From Bacillus sp. BHET2 (lineage in GTDB: Bacteria; Bacillota; Bacilli; Bacillales; Bacillaceae_B): a DNA stretch of 64,000 nucleotides. Positions 24,648 through 33,619 of the stretch are shown here, one piece after another. The stretch spans positions 1 to 64,000 of the forward strand of contig NZ_VCQN01000001.1 of NCBI RefSeq assembly GCF_005938125.1, given 5' to 3'. Numbering within the stretch: the first letter of the stretch is position 1; each line of letters begins with the position of its first letter. The notes beneath the pieces are model-generated. The model was not told where the DNA came from. It did no database searches and saw only the letters and a list, made by a program, of their open reading frames with translations. Both the position numbers and the translations under genes were made by a program.

Positions 24648-24785
24648 AGTCAAGAGCAATTTAAAATGCTCTTGGCCTTTTCATATACTTTTTCATCAAG
24701 TCACAGGTAAGTTGTTTGAGTCACACTTAAGTTGTTTATGTCATAACCGAGTTGTTAATGTCACACTTAAGTTGTCTCAGAACAG
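24648..24785 (-). repeat. Hairpin plus four 20-bp tandem sites (transposon-end-like)
   Basis: A hairpin (TCAAGAGCA / TGCTCTTGG, 24650-24676) matches 2141-2172. It is followed by four units at exactly 20-bp spacing (24700, 24720, 24740, 24760), best unit GTCACACTTAAGTTGTTTAT. Read from the right it begins TGTTCTGAGACAACTTAAG. Arrays of about 20-bp sites behind a terminal TGT are typical of ends bound by TnsB-type transposases (Tn7/Tn5053/IS21-like). No transposase gene is present in the window. Confidence 0.6.
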
Positions 24786-24852
24786 GTAGTCTTTTTTTTT
24801 ATGGAGAAACGGAGTTAGGGGAGAGAAGCACGGACTCCACTCCGTTTCCTTA

Positions 24853-25644
24853 TTAATGGTGATGCTGTAAATAAAAAATTCCTCCATTGATAATATCAAT
24901 TGAAATGTTAGGTTCGTACTGTTCTTTTAATGCTTGCTGTTCCAAGAAATAGGATTCCGGCTTTTCTTCCTGGTCTCCATAAAAATGATTCAGTAATTGT
25001 AGGTCTTCCTGCCAGGTCTTTCTCGCCTGTTCCGCCCACTCAACTGGTTCTTTTTTGATTTCTTCATATAAAAAGGTTTGGATGCGGTTCACTCCACTCT
25101 TAGGTTTAATGATGGGTGTTAAAGTAAAAGAGAAATCCGGTATCTTCGGAGTGAGATTTCTGGCCAATAATGACGAATGAAAGTTTTCTTCGATGACTCC
25201 ATTGATCAAGTTCAATCCGATGCTTCGTATGTTGTCTTTTTTGCGATTGGATTGATACGATATTTTAATATTTAACCCTAGCCAGGGATGAAGCGGGATT
25301 TGTTGACCACTTGGTATGTGTTGGTTTTCATATAACCGGATATAACCAGCCAAATTTCGTGTGGAATGAAAAATCTGGTGGAGCCGTGGTGATCCGAAGT
25401 GAATGGGCTCACCTTTGATATCTTCCGGTGCTTTATCTGGATTGGTGACGAGAGATAAAGTCATGGGATTTGGTGTTCCACCGGTTTTCTCAAGATAGTG
25501 CCAATAAAACGGACGATTCATTAGTTCTTTGTCCAAGTCAATGGTTAGCTGAACGGTCATATATCCATTTCCGTTCGCAACCAGGTCACACCCGTTGGCG
25601 ACAAAGTATCGTTCAAGAAATCGATGAATTTCGTGCTGCTGCAT
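24853..25644 (-). CDS. yqhG: YqhG family protein
   Basis: A 263-aa protein matching Bacillus YqhG in position and sequence features: MQQHEIHRFLERYFVANGCD, LTIDLDKELMNRPFYWHYLE, GEPIHFGSPRLHQIFHSTR. No function is established to my knowledge. Its start overlaps the helicase gene yqhH by 32 bp, with GGAGGA upstream, so the two are one operon; this conserved pairing suggests a shared task in nucleic-acid metabolism. It marks the border where conserved Bacillus gene order begins. Confidence 0.9.
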   Translation of the reverse strand: MQQHEIHRFLERYFVANGCDLVANGNGYMTVQLTIDLDKELMNRPFYWHYLEKTGGTPNPMTLSLVTNPDKAPEDIKGEPIHFGSPRLHQIFHSTRNLAGYIRLYENQHIPSGQQIPLHPWLGLNIKISYQSNRKKDNIRSIGLNLINGVIEENFHSSLLARNLTPKIPDFSFTLTPIIKPKSGVNRIQTFLYEEIKKEPVEWAEQARKTWQEDLQLLNHFYGDQEEKPESYFLEQQALKEQYEPNISIDIINGGIFYLQHHH

Positions 25645-27313
25645 TGGATTTTTCCTCCTTTAGTTGTTCAGCAAATTGAATCATGCTCGTTAAATTTTCC
25701 ATTTTAATTTTCATTTCCCCTTCCGTCCTTGACGAAGAGAGGATATCTGTTACATGATCTTCGAAGTCTTTGAAATCGAGGCGGGTCAGGATTTCATCCA
25801 ATTGACCGATCACTCGCTCAAAGAGATTAATTTTTTCATATAGAAGTTTCAGGATATGCTCTTCTACTGTGTTTTTAGTTGCGAAGTTATAGATATGAAC
25901 ATCCTCCGTCTGTCCAAGGCGGTGGACACGGCCGATCCGTTGTTCTAATCTCATCGGATTCCAAGGCAGGTCAAAGTTGATCACATGGTGGCAAAATTGA
26001 AGATTGATTCCTTCTCCTCCTGCTTCAGTGGCAATCAATACCTGCGCATGTTTTTGGAATAGCTCTCGCATCCAGTCTTTTTTCCCCCGTTTGAATCCTC
26101 CTCTGAATGGGACCGAACTGATTCCATGTTGTTTCAGAAACCATTGTAGATATAACTGTGTCGCGCGATATTCTGTGAAAATGATTACTTTATCATTTAT
26201 CGATTGGACGATTTCCAGTGCTTTCTGTGCCTTGGAGTTCATGGTCACGTTTTCTACTTTCTTCATTAGAGTGCTGATCGTTTGTTCAAATGCAACTGAA
26301 GGAGATTCCTTCTTTTCCAGCATGTTTTTTAGTGTGTAAAATACAGCTTCGCGGGAACTGCACGCTTCTCTTTGCAAGGTCAATAGCGAGAAGGAACTGG
26401 AATTTGCCCAGTCATCATATCGTCCTTTTAAGAGGTCGATGCTGTTATATAAATCTCTCTCGGTTTCATTAAACTCAATCAATACGGTTTTTACATGCCG
26501 TTTAGTCCATTCAATTCCCGTATCTCCACGTCTATTACGAATCATCACTTTATTGATGAGGCTTTTTAGGTGTTCATCCTCCTGGAGGGTTCGATCCCCC
26601 TTTTTATATCTGTCTGAAAACCCTGATTCATTGCCGAGGTGTCCCGGCTTGAGAAGGGAAACAAGATGGAAAATTTCTTCTACCCGATTTTGGATAGGGG
26701 TCGCCGTCAGCAGTAAGCAGAATTTCTTTTTTAGGTTTTGGACAAATTCATAGTTTTTTGTTTTGTGATTCTTTAGTTTGTGAGCTTCGTCTATTATGAC
26801 CAAATCATAGTCCTGGTCGTATACCTTTTCTCTATGGGGACTCCGTTTAGCCGTATCCATTGAAGACACTACGATATCACATTGATCCCATACATAGCTC
26901 TTACGCTGGGGTACGGCTGGAATGAAGAATTTACTGTTCAATTCGTAAGCCCACTGAGAAACAAGGGAAGAGGGGACCAGTATCAATACTTTCTTCACCA
27001 ATCCTCTTATCATGTATTCTTTCAAGATGAGTCCAGCTTCGATTGTTTTACCCAATCCTACTTCATCAGCAAGAATCGCTTTCCCGTTCATGGTCTCCAC
27101 AACTTGTCTTGCGGCCTCCAGTTGGTGGGGAAGCGGAGTGACATTTGCCAAATGTTTTGGAGCTTGTAGACCCTCAAAGTTCGGAATTGCAAGATGTTGT
27201 TCAAATTCGATGGCAAGCTTATATAGCTCCCAATTCCCCCATGGGCCATCGTTGGCGATTAAATTATCCAGTCCTTCTGCCCACTCTTCATCAAATAAAA
27301 CCTCAACATTCAT
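25613..27313 (-). CDS. yqhH: SNF2-family DEAD/DEAH helicase YqhH
   Basis: A 566-aa SWI2/SNF2 ATPase. Motif I is ILADEVGLGKTIEAGLIL, motif II (DEAH) is LVIIDEAHKLKN, motif III is LLTATPIQN, motif V is VLIATEAGGEGINLQF and motif VI is QRIGRVHRLGQ. It lacks an extra DNA-binding domain and resembles the RapA-like helicases of bacteria. GGAG precedes the ATG. Divergent from the gcv operon, as in B. subtilis. Confidence 0.92.
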   Translation of the reverse strand: MNVEVLFDEEWAEGLDNLIANDGPWGNWELYKLAIEFEQHLAIPNFEGLQAPKHLANVTPLPHQLEAARQVVETMNGKAILADEVGLGKTIEAGLILKEYMIRGLVKKVLILVPSSLVSQWAYELNSKFFIPAVPQRKSYVWDQCDIVVSSMDTAKRSPHREKVYDQDYDLVIIDEAHKLKNHKTKNYEFVQNLKKKFCLLLTATPIQNRVEEIFHLVSLLKPGHLGNESGFSDRYKKGDRTLQEDEHLKSLINKVMIRNRRGDTGIEWTKRHVKTVLIEFNETERDLYNSIDLLKGRYDDWANSSSFSLLTLQREACSSREAVFYTLKNMLEKKESPSVAFEQTISTLMKKVENVTMNSKAQKALEIVQSINDKVIIFTEYRATQLYLQWFLKQHGISSVPFRGGFKRGKKDWMRELFQKHAQVLIATEAGGEGINLQFCHHVINFDLPWNPMRLEQRIGRVHRLGQTEDVHIYNFATKNTVEEHILKLLYEKINLFERVIGQLDEILTRLDFKDFEDHVTDILSSSRTEGEMKIKMENLTSMIQFAEQLKEEKSNAAARNSSIS

Positions 27314-27494
27314 CTGAAAAACATCTCCTTATTTCTAATAAAAATGATTGCTCAAATCTCGTATTTAATGGTAGGATGAAAATAGATTTTCAAATGTTTT
27401 AAAAACTCGAAAATCCGAACATTCACATTTACAACATTTCTTCTGTATATTTCTAGTATGACCAATTGTTTCAAGGAATATTGGCGAATGATGA

Positions 27495-27650
27495 CAAGGG
27501 GAGAGACTGTGCATACAGCGCCGAAGGAGCAAGCACGTTTAAGTGTGAATCTCTCAGGCAAAAAGACTCTTGTTGGACGCAACTCTGGAGAGTGTTTCTA
27601 AAATAGGAAACCACCAAAGGGGAAAGCCGTTCTTCGGTAAACTTTCAGGT
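27495..27650 (+). ncRNA. Tandem glycine riboswitch
   Basis: Two adjacent glycine aptamer cores are visible: GGGGAGAGACTG ... GCGCCGAAGGAGCAAGC ... AATCTCTCAGGCAAAAAGA, then ACTCTGGAGAGTG ... CACCAAAGGGGAAAGC ... AAACTTTCAGGTGCAAGGAC. The location 110 bp before gcvT fits. In bacilli it is an ON switch: glycine binding disfavours the terminator at 27653 so the cleavage operon is transcribed. Confidence 0.93.
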
Positions 27651-27652
27651 GC

Positions 27653-27702
27653 AAGGACAGAGAAAACTTCTTTATGAAAAGGGGTTTTTCTGTCCTTTTT
27701 TC
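27653..27702 (+). terminator. Riboswitch-controlled terminator
   Basis: AAGGACAGAGAAAAC (27653-27667) pairs with GGTTTTTCTGTCC (27683-27695), followed by TTTTTTC. The 5' arm overlaps the end of the second aptamer, as expected for an expression platform. Confidence 0.85.
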
Positions 27703-27758
27703 ATGGGGAAAATTGGTTAAGGAAGAGTGCTTATAATGAAGAAAAAGGGGGAAAAGTC

Positions 27759-28865
27759 ATGTCAGAGTTAAAACAAACACCTTTATACGAAGTGTACAAA
27801 GAGTATGGAGGAAAGACCATCGACTTCGGTGGCTGGGCTTTACCAGTGCAATTCTCAAGTATTAAAGAAGAACATGAAGCGGTACGTTCCCGGGCAGGGC
27901 TATTTGATGTTTCTCATATGGGAGAAATTGAAGTGAAGGGTGAAGGAGCTCTTGACTACTTACAGAAGATGATGACAAATGATGTCTCCAAAGTGAAGGA
28001 CGGAGGCGCACAGTATACGGCTATGTGCTACGAAAACGGTGGGACGGTCGATGACTTATTAATTTATAAAATAAAAGATAATGATTATTTGCTCGTAGTT
28101 AATGCTGCAAATATAGATAAAGATTTTCAATGGTTGAAAGAACATGAGAAAGATGGCGTTGAAATCAACAACATCTCTGAACATATGGCACAGTTGGCGC
28201 TTCAAGGACCTCTTGCAGAAGAAATTTTACAAGGACTTGCAAACGAACATTCACTGAGTGATATCGGTTTCTTTAAATTCCAAACAGAAGTGAACATAGG
28301 TGGAAAACATGCCCTCGTTTCCCGTACTGGTTATACAGGAGAAGACGGATTTGAGATTTACTGTGATGCAGGTGATGCAGCTACAATCTGGCAGACCATC
28401 TTAACAGCAGGCAAGGAGAAAGGCGTCCTTCCATGCGGACTTGGTGCACGTGATACATTGCGTTTTGAAGCGAATCTGGCCCTTTACGGACAAGAATTAT
28501 CTCAAACGATCACACCAATCGAAGCAGGAATCGGATTCGCTGTAAAAGTGGATAAAGTGGTTCCATTTAATGGCCAGGAAGTATTGAAACAGCAAAAGGA
28601 AGAAGGCGCATCAAGAAAAATCGTGGGCATCGAAATGATTGATCGTGGAATTCCACGTCATGGCTATAAAATGTATTCAGGTGAAGAGGAAATCGGTGAA
28701 GTCACAACTGGTACACAATCCCCAACTTTGAAGAAAAATGTTGGGTTGGCCTTACTTAATAAAGAGTTTACTTCTATAGATACGGAAGTACTGGTTGAAA
28801 TCAGAGGGAAAAAGCTAAAAGCAAAAGTGGTACCAACACCTTTTTACAAAAGACCAAAGAAATAG
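27759..28865 (+). CDS. gcvT: Glycine cleavage system T protein (aminomethyltransferase)
   Basis: A 368-aa T protein. It takes the aminomethyl group from lipoylated GcvH, releases ammonia and forms methylene-tetrahydrofolate. Family blocks seen: [64 protein letters not shown] and [18 protein letters not shown]. First gene of the gcvT-gcvPA-gcvPB operon, 9 nt or less from the next. AAGGGGG site upstream. Length matches the family. Confidence 0.97.
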   Translation: MSELKQTPLYEVYKEYGGKTIDFGGWALPVQFSSIKEEHEAVRSRAGLFDVSHMGEIEVKGEGALDYLQKMMTNDVSKVKDGGAQYTAMCYENGGTVDDLLIYKIKDNDYLLVVNAANIDKDFQWLKEHEKDGVEINNISEHMAQLALQGPLAEEILQGLANEHSLSDIGFFKFQTEVNIGGKHALVSRTGYTGEDGFEIYCDAGDAATIWQTILTAGKEKGVLPCGLGARDTLRFEANLALYGQELSQTITPIEAGIGFAVKVDKVVPFNGQEVLKQQKEEGASRKIVGIEMIDRGIPRHGYKMYSGEEEIGEVTTGTQSPTLKKNVGLALLNKEFTSIDTEVLVEIRGKKLKAKVVPTPFYKRPKK

Positions 28866-28880
28866 GGAGGAATGACGGTC

Positions 28881-30227
28881 ATGAAGCATCGTTATTTACC
28901 GATGACAGAGCAGGATCAAAGGGAAATGTTAGACAGCATTGGAGTAGACAGCGTTCACGATCTATTTGAAGATATTCCTGAAAAGGTTCGTTTCAAAGGG
29001 GATTACAACATCAAAGAAGCGAAGTCCGAAACGGAATTGGTAAAAGAACTGACCAAAATGGCGGCGAAGAATGCCGATTTAAAAAGTCATTCATCCTTTT
29101 TGGGAGCAGGGGTGTACGATCATTACATGCCGATCATCGTAGATCATGTCCTATCCCGGTCAGAGTTCTATACGGCCTATACGCCTTACCAACCGGAAAT
29201 CTCTCAAGGGGAGCTTCAAGCCATTTTCGAATTCCAAACAATGATTTGTGAGCTGACCGGCATGGATGTAGCGAATTCATCCATGTACGATGGAGGGACT
29301 GCGCTTGCAGAAGCAGCTATGCTGAGTGCAGGTCAGACCCGTCGCAAGAAAGTATTGGTTTCAAGCACTGTGCATCCCGAATCCAGAGATGTATTACGAT
29401 CTTATGCCAAAGGTCAATATATTGATGTGGTGGAAATCCCCCACAATAATGGCGTGACGGACGTGGAGGAACTGAAACGATTAATGAGTGATGAAATCGC
29501 TGCGGTCATCGTTCAGTACCCTAACTTCTTCGGAAGAGTAGAAGAGCTGAAAGCGATCGAAGAAATCGCTCATGCTGAAAAAGCGATGTTCGTAGTTTCG
29601 TCCAACCCACTTGCATTAGGAGCGCTTACTCCCCCTGGACAATTCGGTGCTGATATTGTCATCGGCGATGCCCAGCCATTTGGTATCCCGAGCGCTTTCG
29701 GTGGACCTCATTGTGGATACTTTGCCGTTAACAAAAAACTGATGCGTAAAGTACCGGGCCGTCTAGTTGGTCAAACGGTTGATGAAGATGGTATTCGTGG
29801 TTTCGTTCTGACACTCCAAGCCCGTGAACAGCATATCCGTCGTGATAAAGCGACGTCCAATATTTGCTCCAATCAGGCATTAAACGCGCTGGCAGCATCC
29901 GTCGCGATGACGGCTCTTGGAAAACAGGGTGTGAAAGAAATGGCCATGCAGAATATCCAAAAAGCACACTATGCAAAAGAAGCCTTTAAAGCAAAAGGAT
30001 TCACGATCGCTTTTGATGGTCCAACTTTCAATGAATTTGTCGTAAAAGTAAATGTACCGGTTAAAGAAATCAATCAGAAGCTTCTTCGTAAACAAATGAT
30101 AGGTGGATACGATTTAGGACTGACAGATGAGAACCTATCACAGCACATGCTGGTTGCGGTTACTGAACTGCGCAGCAAAGAAGAAATCGACGCATTCGTA
30201 GCAGAATTGGGGGATTGTCATGAATAA
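28881..30227 (+). CDS. gcvPA: Glycine dehydrogenase (decarboxylating) subunit 1
   Basis: A 448-aa P-protein N-terminal subunit. Start ATG 28881 is about 10 bases after GGGAGG; an ATG at 28872 sits too close. Blocks: [53 protein letters not shown] and [20 protein letters not shown]. With subunit 2 it decarboxylates glycine on PLP and transfers the aminomethyl group to GcvH. The gene ends overlapping gcvPB by 8 bp. No gcvH is in the window, which is normal for bacilli. Confidence 0.96.
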   Translation: MKHRYLPMTEQDQREMLDSIGVDSVHDLFEDIPEKVRFKGDYNIKEAKSETELVKELTKMAAKNADLKSHSSFLGAGVYDHYMPIIVDHVLSRSEFYTAYTPYQPEISQGELQAIFEFQTMICELTGMDVANSSMYDGGTALAEAAMLSAGQTRRKKVLVSSTVHPESRDVLRSYAKGQYIDVVEIPHNNGVTDVEELKRLMSDEIAAVIVQYPNFFGRVEELKAIEEIAHAEKAMFVVSSNPLALGALTPPGQFGADIVIGDAQPFGIPSAFGGPHCGYFAVNKKLMRKVPGRLVGQTVDEDGIRGFVLTLQAREQHIRRDKATSNICSNQALNALAASVAMTALGKQGVKEMAMQNIQKAHYAKEAFKAKGFTIAFDGPTFNEFVVKVNVPVKEINQKLLRKQMIGGYDLGLTDENLSQHMLVAVTELRSKEEIDAFVAELGDCHE

Positions 30228-31683
30228 GAAAGATCAACCTCTTATTTTTGAATTATCTAAAGAAGGCCGTGTAGGCTTTAGCTTACCTGAAATAGATGTA
30301 CCACAGGTGGAACTGGGAGATATCATTCCATCTGATTATATCCGTACGGAAGCACCAGAACTTCCTGAGGTTTCAGAACTGGATATCATGCGACATTATA
30401 CGGCACTATCGAAACGTAATCATGGTGTCGATTCCGGTTTCTATCCTTTAGGATCGTGTACGATGAAATACAATCCGAAGGTGAATGAGAATGTTGCACG
30501 ATTGAATGGTTTCGCTCATATCAACCCTCTTCAAGAGGCAGAGAGCGTACAAGGTGCCCTTGAATTGATGTATGATCTTCAAGAGCATTTGAAGGAAATC
30601 ACCGGCATGGATGAAGTAACCCTTCAACCTGCTGCCGGTGCTCATGGAGAGTGGACTGGTCTTATGATGATCCGTGCCTACCATGAAGCAAAAGGTGATA
30701 CCCACCGTACGAAGGTCATTGTACCCGATTCCGCCCATGGAACGAATCCTGCCAGTGCGACGGTTGCTGGTTTTGAAACCGTAACGGTTAAATCGAATGA
30801 AAATGGTTTAGTAGACCTGGAAGACCTTAAACGTGTAGTGGGAGATGATACAGCTGCTCTCATGCTGACAAATCCAAATACTCTTGGGTTATTTGAAGAG
30901 AATATCCTTGAAATGGCTTCGATCATTCATGAAGCAGGTGGAAAACTGTATTATGATGGTGCCAATTTAAATGCAGTATTATCTAAAGTAAGACCAGGGG
31001 ATATGGGATTTGACGTCGTACATTTAAATCTTCATAAGACATTCACCGGTCCCCATGGCGGCGGTGGTCCGGGAAGTGGTCCTGTCGGAGTGAAAGAAGA
31101 TTTGATCAAATACCTGCCAAAACCAATCCTTGTGAAAAACGGTGACCAATTCGAATTCGATTACAACCGTCCTGATTCCATTGGCCGTGTCAAACCTTAC
31201 TATGGTAACTTTGGAATCAACGTGCGGGCCTATACGTACATTAGAACCATGGGACCTGATGGTCTGAGAGCCGTTACGGAAAATGCCGTTCTGAATGCAA
31301 ACTACATGATGCGTCGATTGGCACCTCATTTTGATCTTCCGTTCGATCGTCATTGTAAACACGAATTTGTTATCAGTGGAAAACGTCAGAAGAAGCAAGG
31401 CGTTCGTACGTTGGATATTGCGAAGCGTCTATTAGACTTCGGGTATCACCCACCAACCATTTACTTCCCATTAAATGTGGAAGAGTGCATGATGATCGAG
31501 CCAACGGAAACTGAATCAAAAGAGACGCTTGATTCATTCGTTGATGCCATGATCCAAATTGCCAAAGAGGCAGAAGATACACCTGAGATTGTTCAGGAAG
31601 CTCCACATACCACGATCGTGAAGCGTATGGATGAAACACTGGCAGCAAGAAAACCAGTCCTTCGTTATATGAAGGAAAGCTAA
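30220..31683 (+). CDS. gcvPB: Glycine dehydrogenase (decarboxylating) subunit 2
   Basis: A 487-aa PLP-carrying P-protein subunit. Blocks: [48 protein letters not shown], the PLP lysine in [20 protein letters not shown], and [13 protein letters not shown]. The start overlaps gcvPA (GGGGATTGTCATG), so synthesis is coupled. Last gene of the operon; a terminator follows. Confidence 0.96.
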   Translation: MNKKDQPLIFELSKEGRVGFSLPEIDVPQVELGDIIPSDYIRTEAPELPEVSELDIMRHYTALSKRNHGVDSGFYPLGSCTMKYNPKVNENVARLNGFAHINPLQEAESVQGALELMYDLQEHLKEITGMDEVTLQPAAGAHGEWTGLMMIRAYHEAKGDTHRTKVIVPDSAHGTNPASATVAGFETVTVKSNENGLVDLEDLKRVVGDDTAALMLTNPNTLGLFEENILEMASIIHEAGGKLYYDGANLNAVLSKVRPGDMGFDVVHLNLHKTFTGPHGGGGPGSGPVGVKEDLIKYLPKPILVKNGDQFEFDYNRPDSIGRVKPYYGNFGINVRAYTYIRTMGPDGLRAVTENAVLNANYMMRRLAPHFDLPFDRHCKHEFVISGKRQKKQGVRTLDIAKRLLDFGYHPPTIYFPLNVEECMMIEPTETESKETLDSFVDAMIQIAKEAEDTPEIVQEAPHTTIVKRMDETLAARKPVLRYMKES

Positions 31684-31694
31684 TAGAAAGAACG

Positions 31695-31728
31695 AATCCC
31701 CGTAGCTCTTCGCTATGGGGATTTTTTA
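31695..31728 (+). terminator. Terminator of the gcv operon
   Basis: AATCCCCGTAG and CTATGGGGATT around a 7-nt loop, then five Ts. Confidence 0.8.
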
Positions 31729-31793
31729 GTACGGATATACTTAGAGAGGAAAGATTCGATTGATGCTTTAATCTGATGCACATTCTTTCCAAT

Positions 31794-31830
31794 GAAAAAA
31801 AGGATTGCTCTATGGCAATCCTTTTCCTTT
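31794..31830 (-). terminator. Terminator of yqhL
   Basis: On the minus strand AAGGATTGCC and GCAATCCTT flank a short loop and a U-tract follows (AAAAAAAGG on the plus strand). Confidence 0.7.
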
Positions 31831-31833
31831 TTG

Positions 31834-32220
31834 CTATTTTTTATGTTTGACTTTACCAGTCCACTTCTTAAAGCCGCCTTGCAATTGGTGAAGATCTCTG
31901 TACCCTTTACGGTGTAGCATTTGAGCTGCTCGTCCGCTGCGAAGCCCGCTTTGGCAATAAAGATAAACGGGTTGATCAGAACGGATTTCCTTTTGTCTCA
32001 TTTTAATTTGAGAGAGCGGAATATTTCGTGCACCAAGTACGTGACCGTTATCAAATTCATTCGCTTCACGAACATCTATCAACTGAGCTTTACGATATCC
32101 TGCTCGAAATTCTTCTTCATTCAATGTATTTACAATTCTCTTTTGATAGAAGAACGTAAATAGTGAATAAATGATAATGCCACCTAATACGACCAAAAGA
32201 ATATATAATCCTTCCATCAT
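31834..32220 (-). CDS. yqhL: Rhodanese-like protein YqhL
   Basis: A 128-aa protein: one N-terminal membrane span (GLYILLVVLGGIIIYSLFTF) and a single rhodanese domain with active-site loop YLYCQSGLRSGRAA (catalytic Cys). It probably carries sulfane sulfur at the cytoplasmic membrane face. AAGGAGC lies 6 bp before ATGATG. Convergent with gcvPB and divergent from lipM, as in B. subtilis. Confidence 0.9.
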   Translation of the reverse strand: MMEGLYILLVVLGGIIIYSLFTFFYQKRIVNTLNEEEFRAGYRKAQLIDVREANEFDNGHVLGARNIPLSQIKMRQKEIRSDQPVYLYCQSGLRSGRAAQMLHRKGYRDLHQLQGGFKKWTGKVKHKK

Positions 32221-32431
32221 TCATGCTCCTTTCTACAAATGCGCTATCTTCTATTATATTCATGAAAGCCTTGAGAATCAAAACAAATTTATTATTTTAA
32301 AAGCAAACACTTTCCAATCTGTTTTTCTTTGTTTTTTGAATTGGATTTGATAGACTAGTAACGGACTTAAATGAAATGGATTATATACATAATAAAATAT
32401 CAAAAGAGAAGATGTAAATGAGGGATAATAC

Positions 32432-33268
32432 ATGAAAAAAGAAACATGGAGATTCATCGATTCAGGGCATTGTTCCCCTTCTTATAATATGGCCCTTGAT
32501 GAGGCGCTGCTTGATTGGCATAGTGAAGGGAAAATTCCTCCCACGATTCGTTTTTATGGGTGGGATCCTGCTACTCTCTCGATCGGTTACTTTCAAAAAG
32601 TTGAAAAAGAAATCAACCTGGATGCGGTCAAGGAGCACGGTCTTGGTTTTGTGAGAAGACCGACCGGAGGCAGAGGGGTTCTGCATGAACATGAATTAAC
32701 GTATAGTGTGATTGTATCAGAGGAACATCCTGAAATGCCTAAAACCGTAACAGAAGCGTATCGAGTCATCTCAGAAGGGATCTTAAAAGGATTTCAAGGT
32801 CTTGGACTCGAAGCATACTTTGCTGTTCCAAAGACTGCAGAAGAACGAGAAGGATTAAAAAATCCCCGTTCAGCAGTTTGTTTTGATGCACCAAGTTGGT
32901 ATGAGTTAGTCGTAGAAGGAAGAAAAGTAGCTGGAAGTGCCCAAACCCGTCAAAAAGGAGTTATTCTCCAGCATGGGTCCATCCTATTGGATCTTGATGA
33001 AGATAAGCTTTTCAGTCTGTTTAAATACCCATCTGACAGAGTGAAAGAGCGGATGCAGCGTGCATTTAAGAGCAAGGCTGTAGCTATGAACGAAATCAGT
33101 CCTGAAATAGTGAACATGGATATGGCAAAGGAAGCCTTCAAGAAAGGTTTTGAAGAAGGGTTGAACATTCACCTCGAACCGTATGAACTTTCTGAAGAAG
33201 AGACACAATATGTTGTGGACTTGGCGAAAACTAGATACGAATCCGATGAATGGACCTATAAACGCTAA
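32432..33268 (+). CDS. lipM: Octanoyltransferase LipM
   Basis: A 278-aa LplA/LipB-fold transferase that moves octanoate from acyl-carrier protein to GcvH, the first step of lipoate synthesis in bacilli. [18 protein letters not shown] near residues 75-92 is the lipoyl-binding loop, and Cys150 ([12 protein letters not shown]) occupies the position of the catalytic cysteine of B. subtilis LipM. The lysine in GRKVAGSAQ is also present. The location near gcv genes fits its product's use on GcvH. Confidence 0.92.
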   Translation: MKKETWRFIDSGHCSPSYNMALDEALLDWHSEGKIPPTIRFYGWDPATLSIGYFQKVEKEINLDAVKEHGLGFVRRPTGGRGVLHEHELTYSVIVSEEHPEMPKTVTEAYRVISEGILKGFQGLGLEAYFAVPKTAEEREGLKNPRSAVCFDAPSWYELVVEGRKVAGSAQTRQKGVILQHGSILLDLDEDKLFSLFKYPSDRVKERMQRAFKSKAVAMNEISPEIVNMDMAKEAFKKGFEEGLNIHLEPYELSEEETQYVVDLAKTRYESDEWTYKR

Positions 33269-33280
33269 AAAAATATTTTG

Positions 33281-33314
33281 TAGGAAAAAAGCGATGCTTG
33301 TCGCTTTTTTCCTA
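33281..33314 (+). terminator. Terminator of lipM
   Basis: TAGGAAAAAAGCGA and TCGCTTTTTTCCTA form a perfect 14-bp stem. Confidence 0.75.
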
Positions 33315-33465
33315 TTTCACCAACTATTATGTATCTTTGATTTATATCAAGGTCTAAATTAATAGAATTAGGTGATGGTTTAGGATGTTTTCTATTATTT
33401 TCTCTTGTTTTCTATTTTTATTGGCTAATTATCCGTTTGACAAACAATGGACCTATTGACCTGAA

Positions 33466-33481
33466 ACACAATATGTGGTGT
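33466..33481. promoter_or_regulatory. NrdR-like box 1
   Basis: ACACAATATGTGGTGT matches the palindromic NrdR box pattern (ACAC-N8-GTGT). Paired with box 2 at 33 bp. Confidence 0.75.
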
Positions 33482-33498
33482 GTCGAATAATTTTTAAC

Positions 33499-33514
33499 AC
33501 ACAATATGTTGTGT
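33499..33514. promoter_or_regulatory. NrdR-like box 2
   Basis: ACACAATATGTTGTGT, start-to-start spacing of 33 bp from box 1 (about three helical turns), as seen for NrdR repressor pairs upstream of ribonucleotide reductase genes. It indicates NrdR/ATP-dependent control of nrdJ. Confidence 0.8.
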
Positions 33515-33619
33515 TTATTTATTGCTTTTCAATTTGAGCTATGGTATCGTATTATTTGAAAACAAACATCACCGTAAATAACATATACAGAAACATTTGA
33601 GATAGAAGGAGTTGTCTTT

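Noticed and set aside
24803..24850. Terminator of yqhG
   Set aside because: GAGAAACGGAGT and ACTCCGTTTCCT do pair, but on the yqhG strand the stem is followed by As and not Ts, so the U-tract is on the wrong side.
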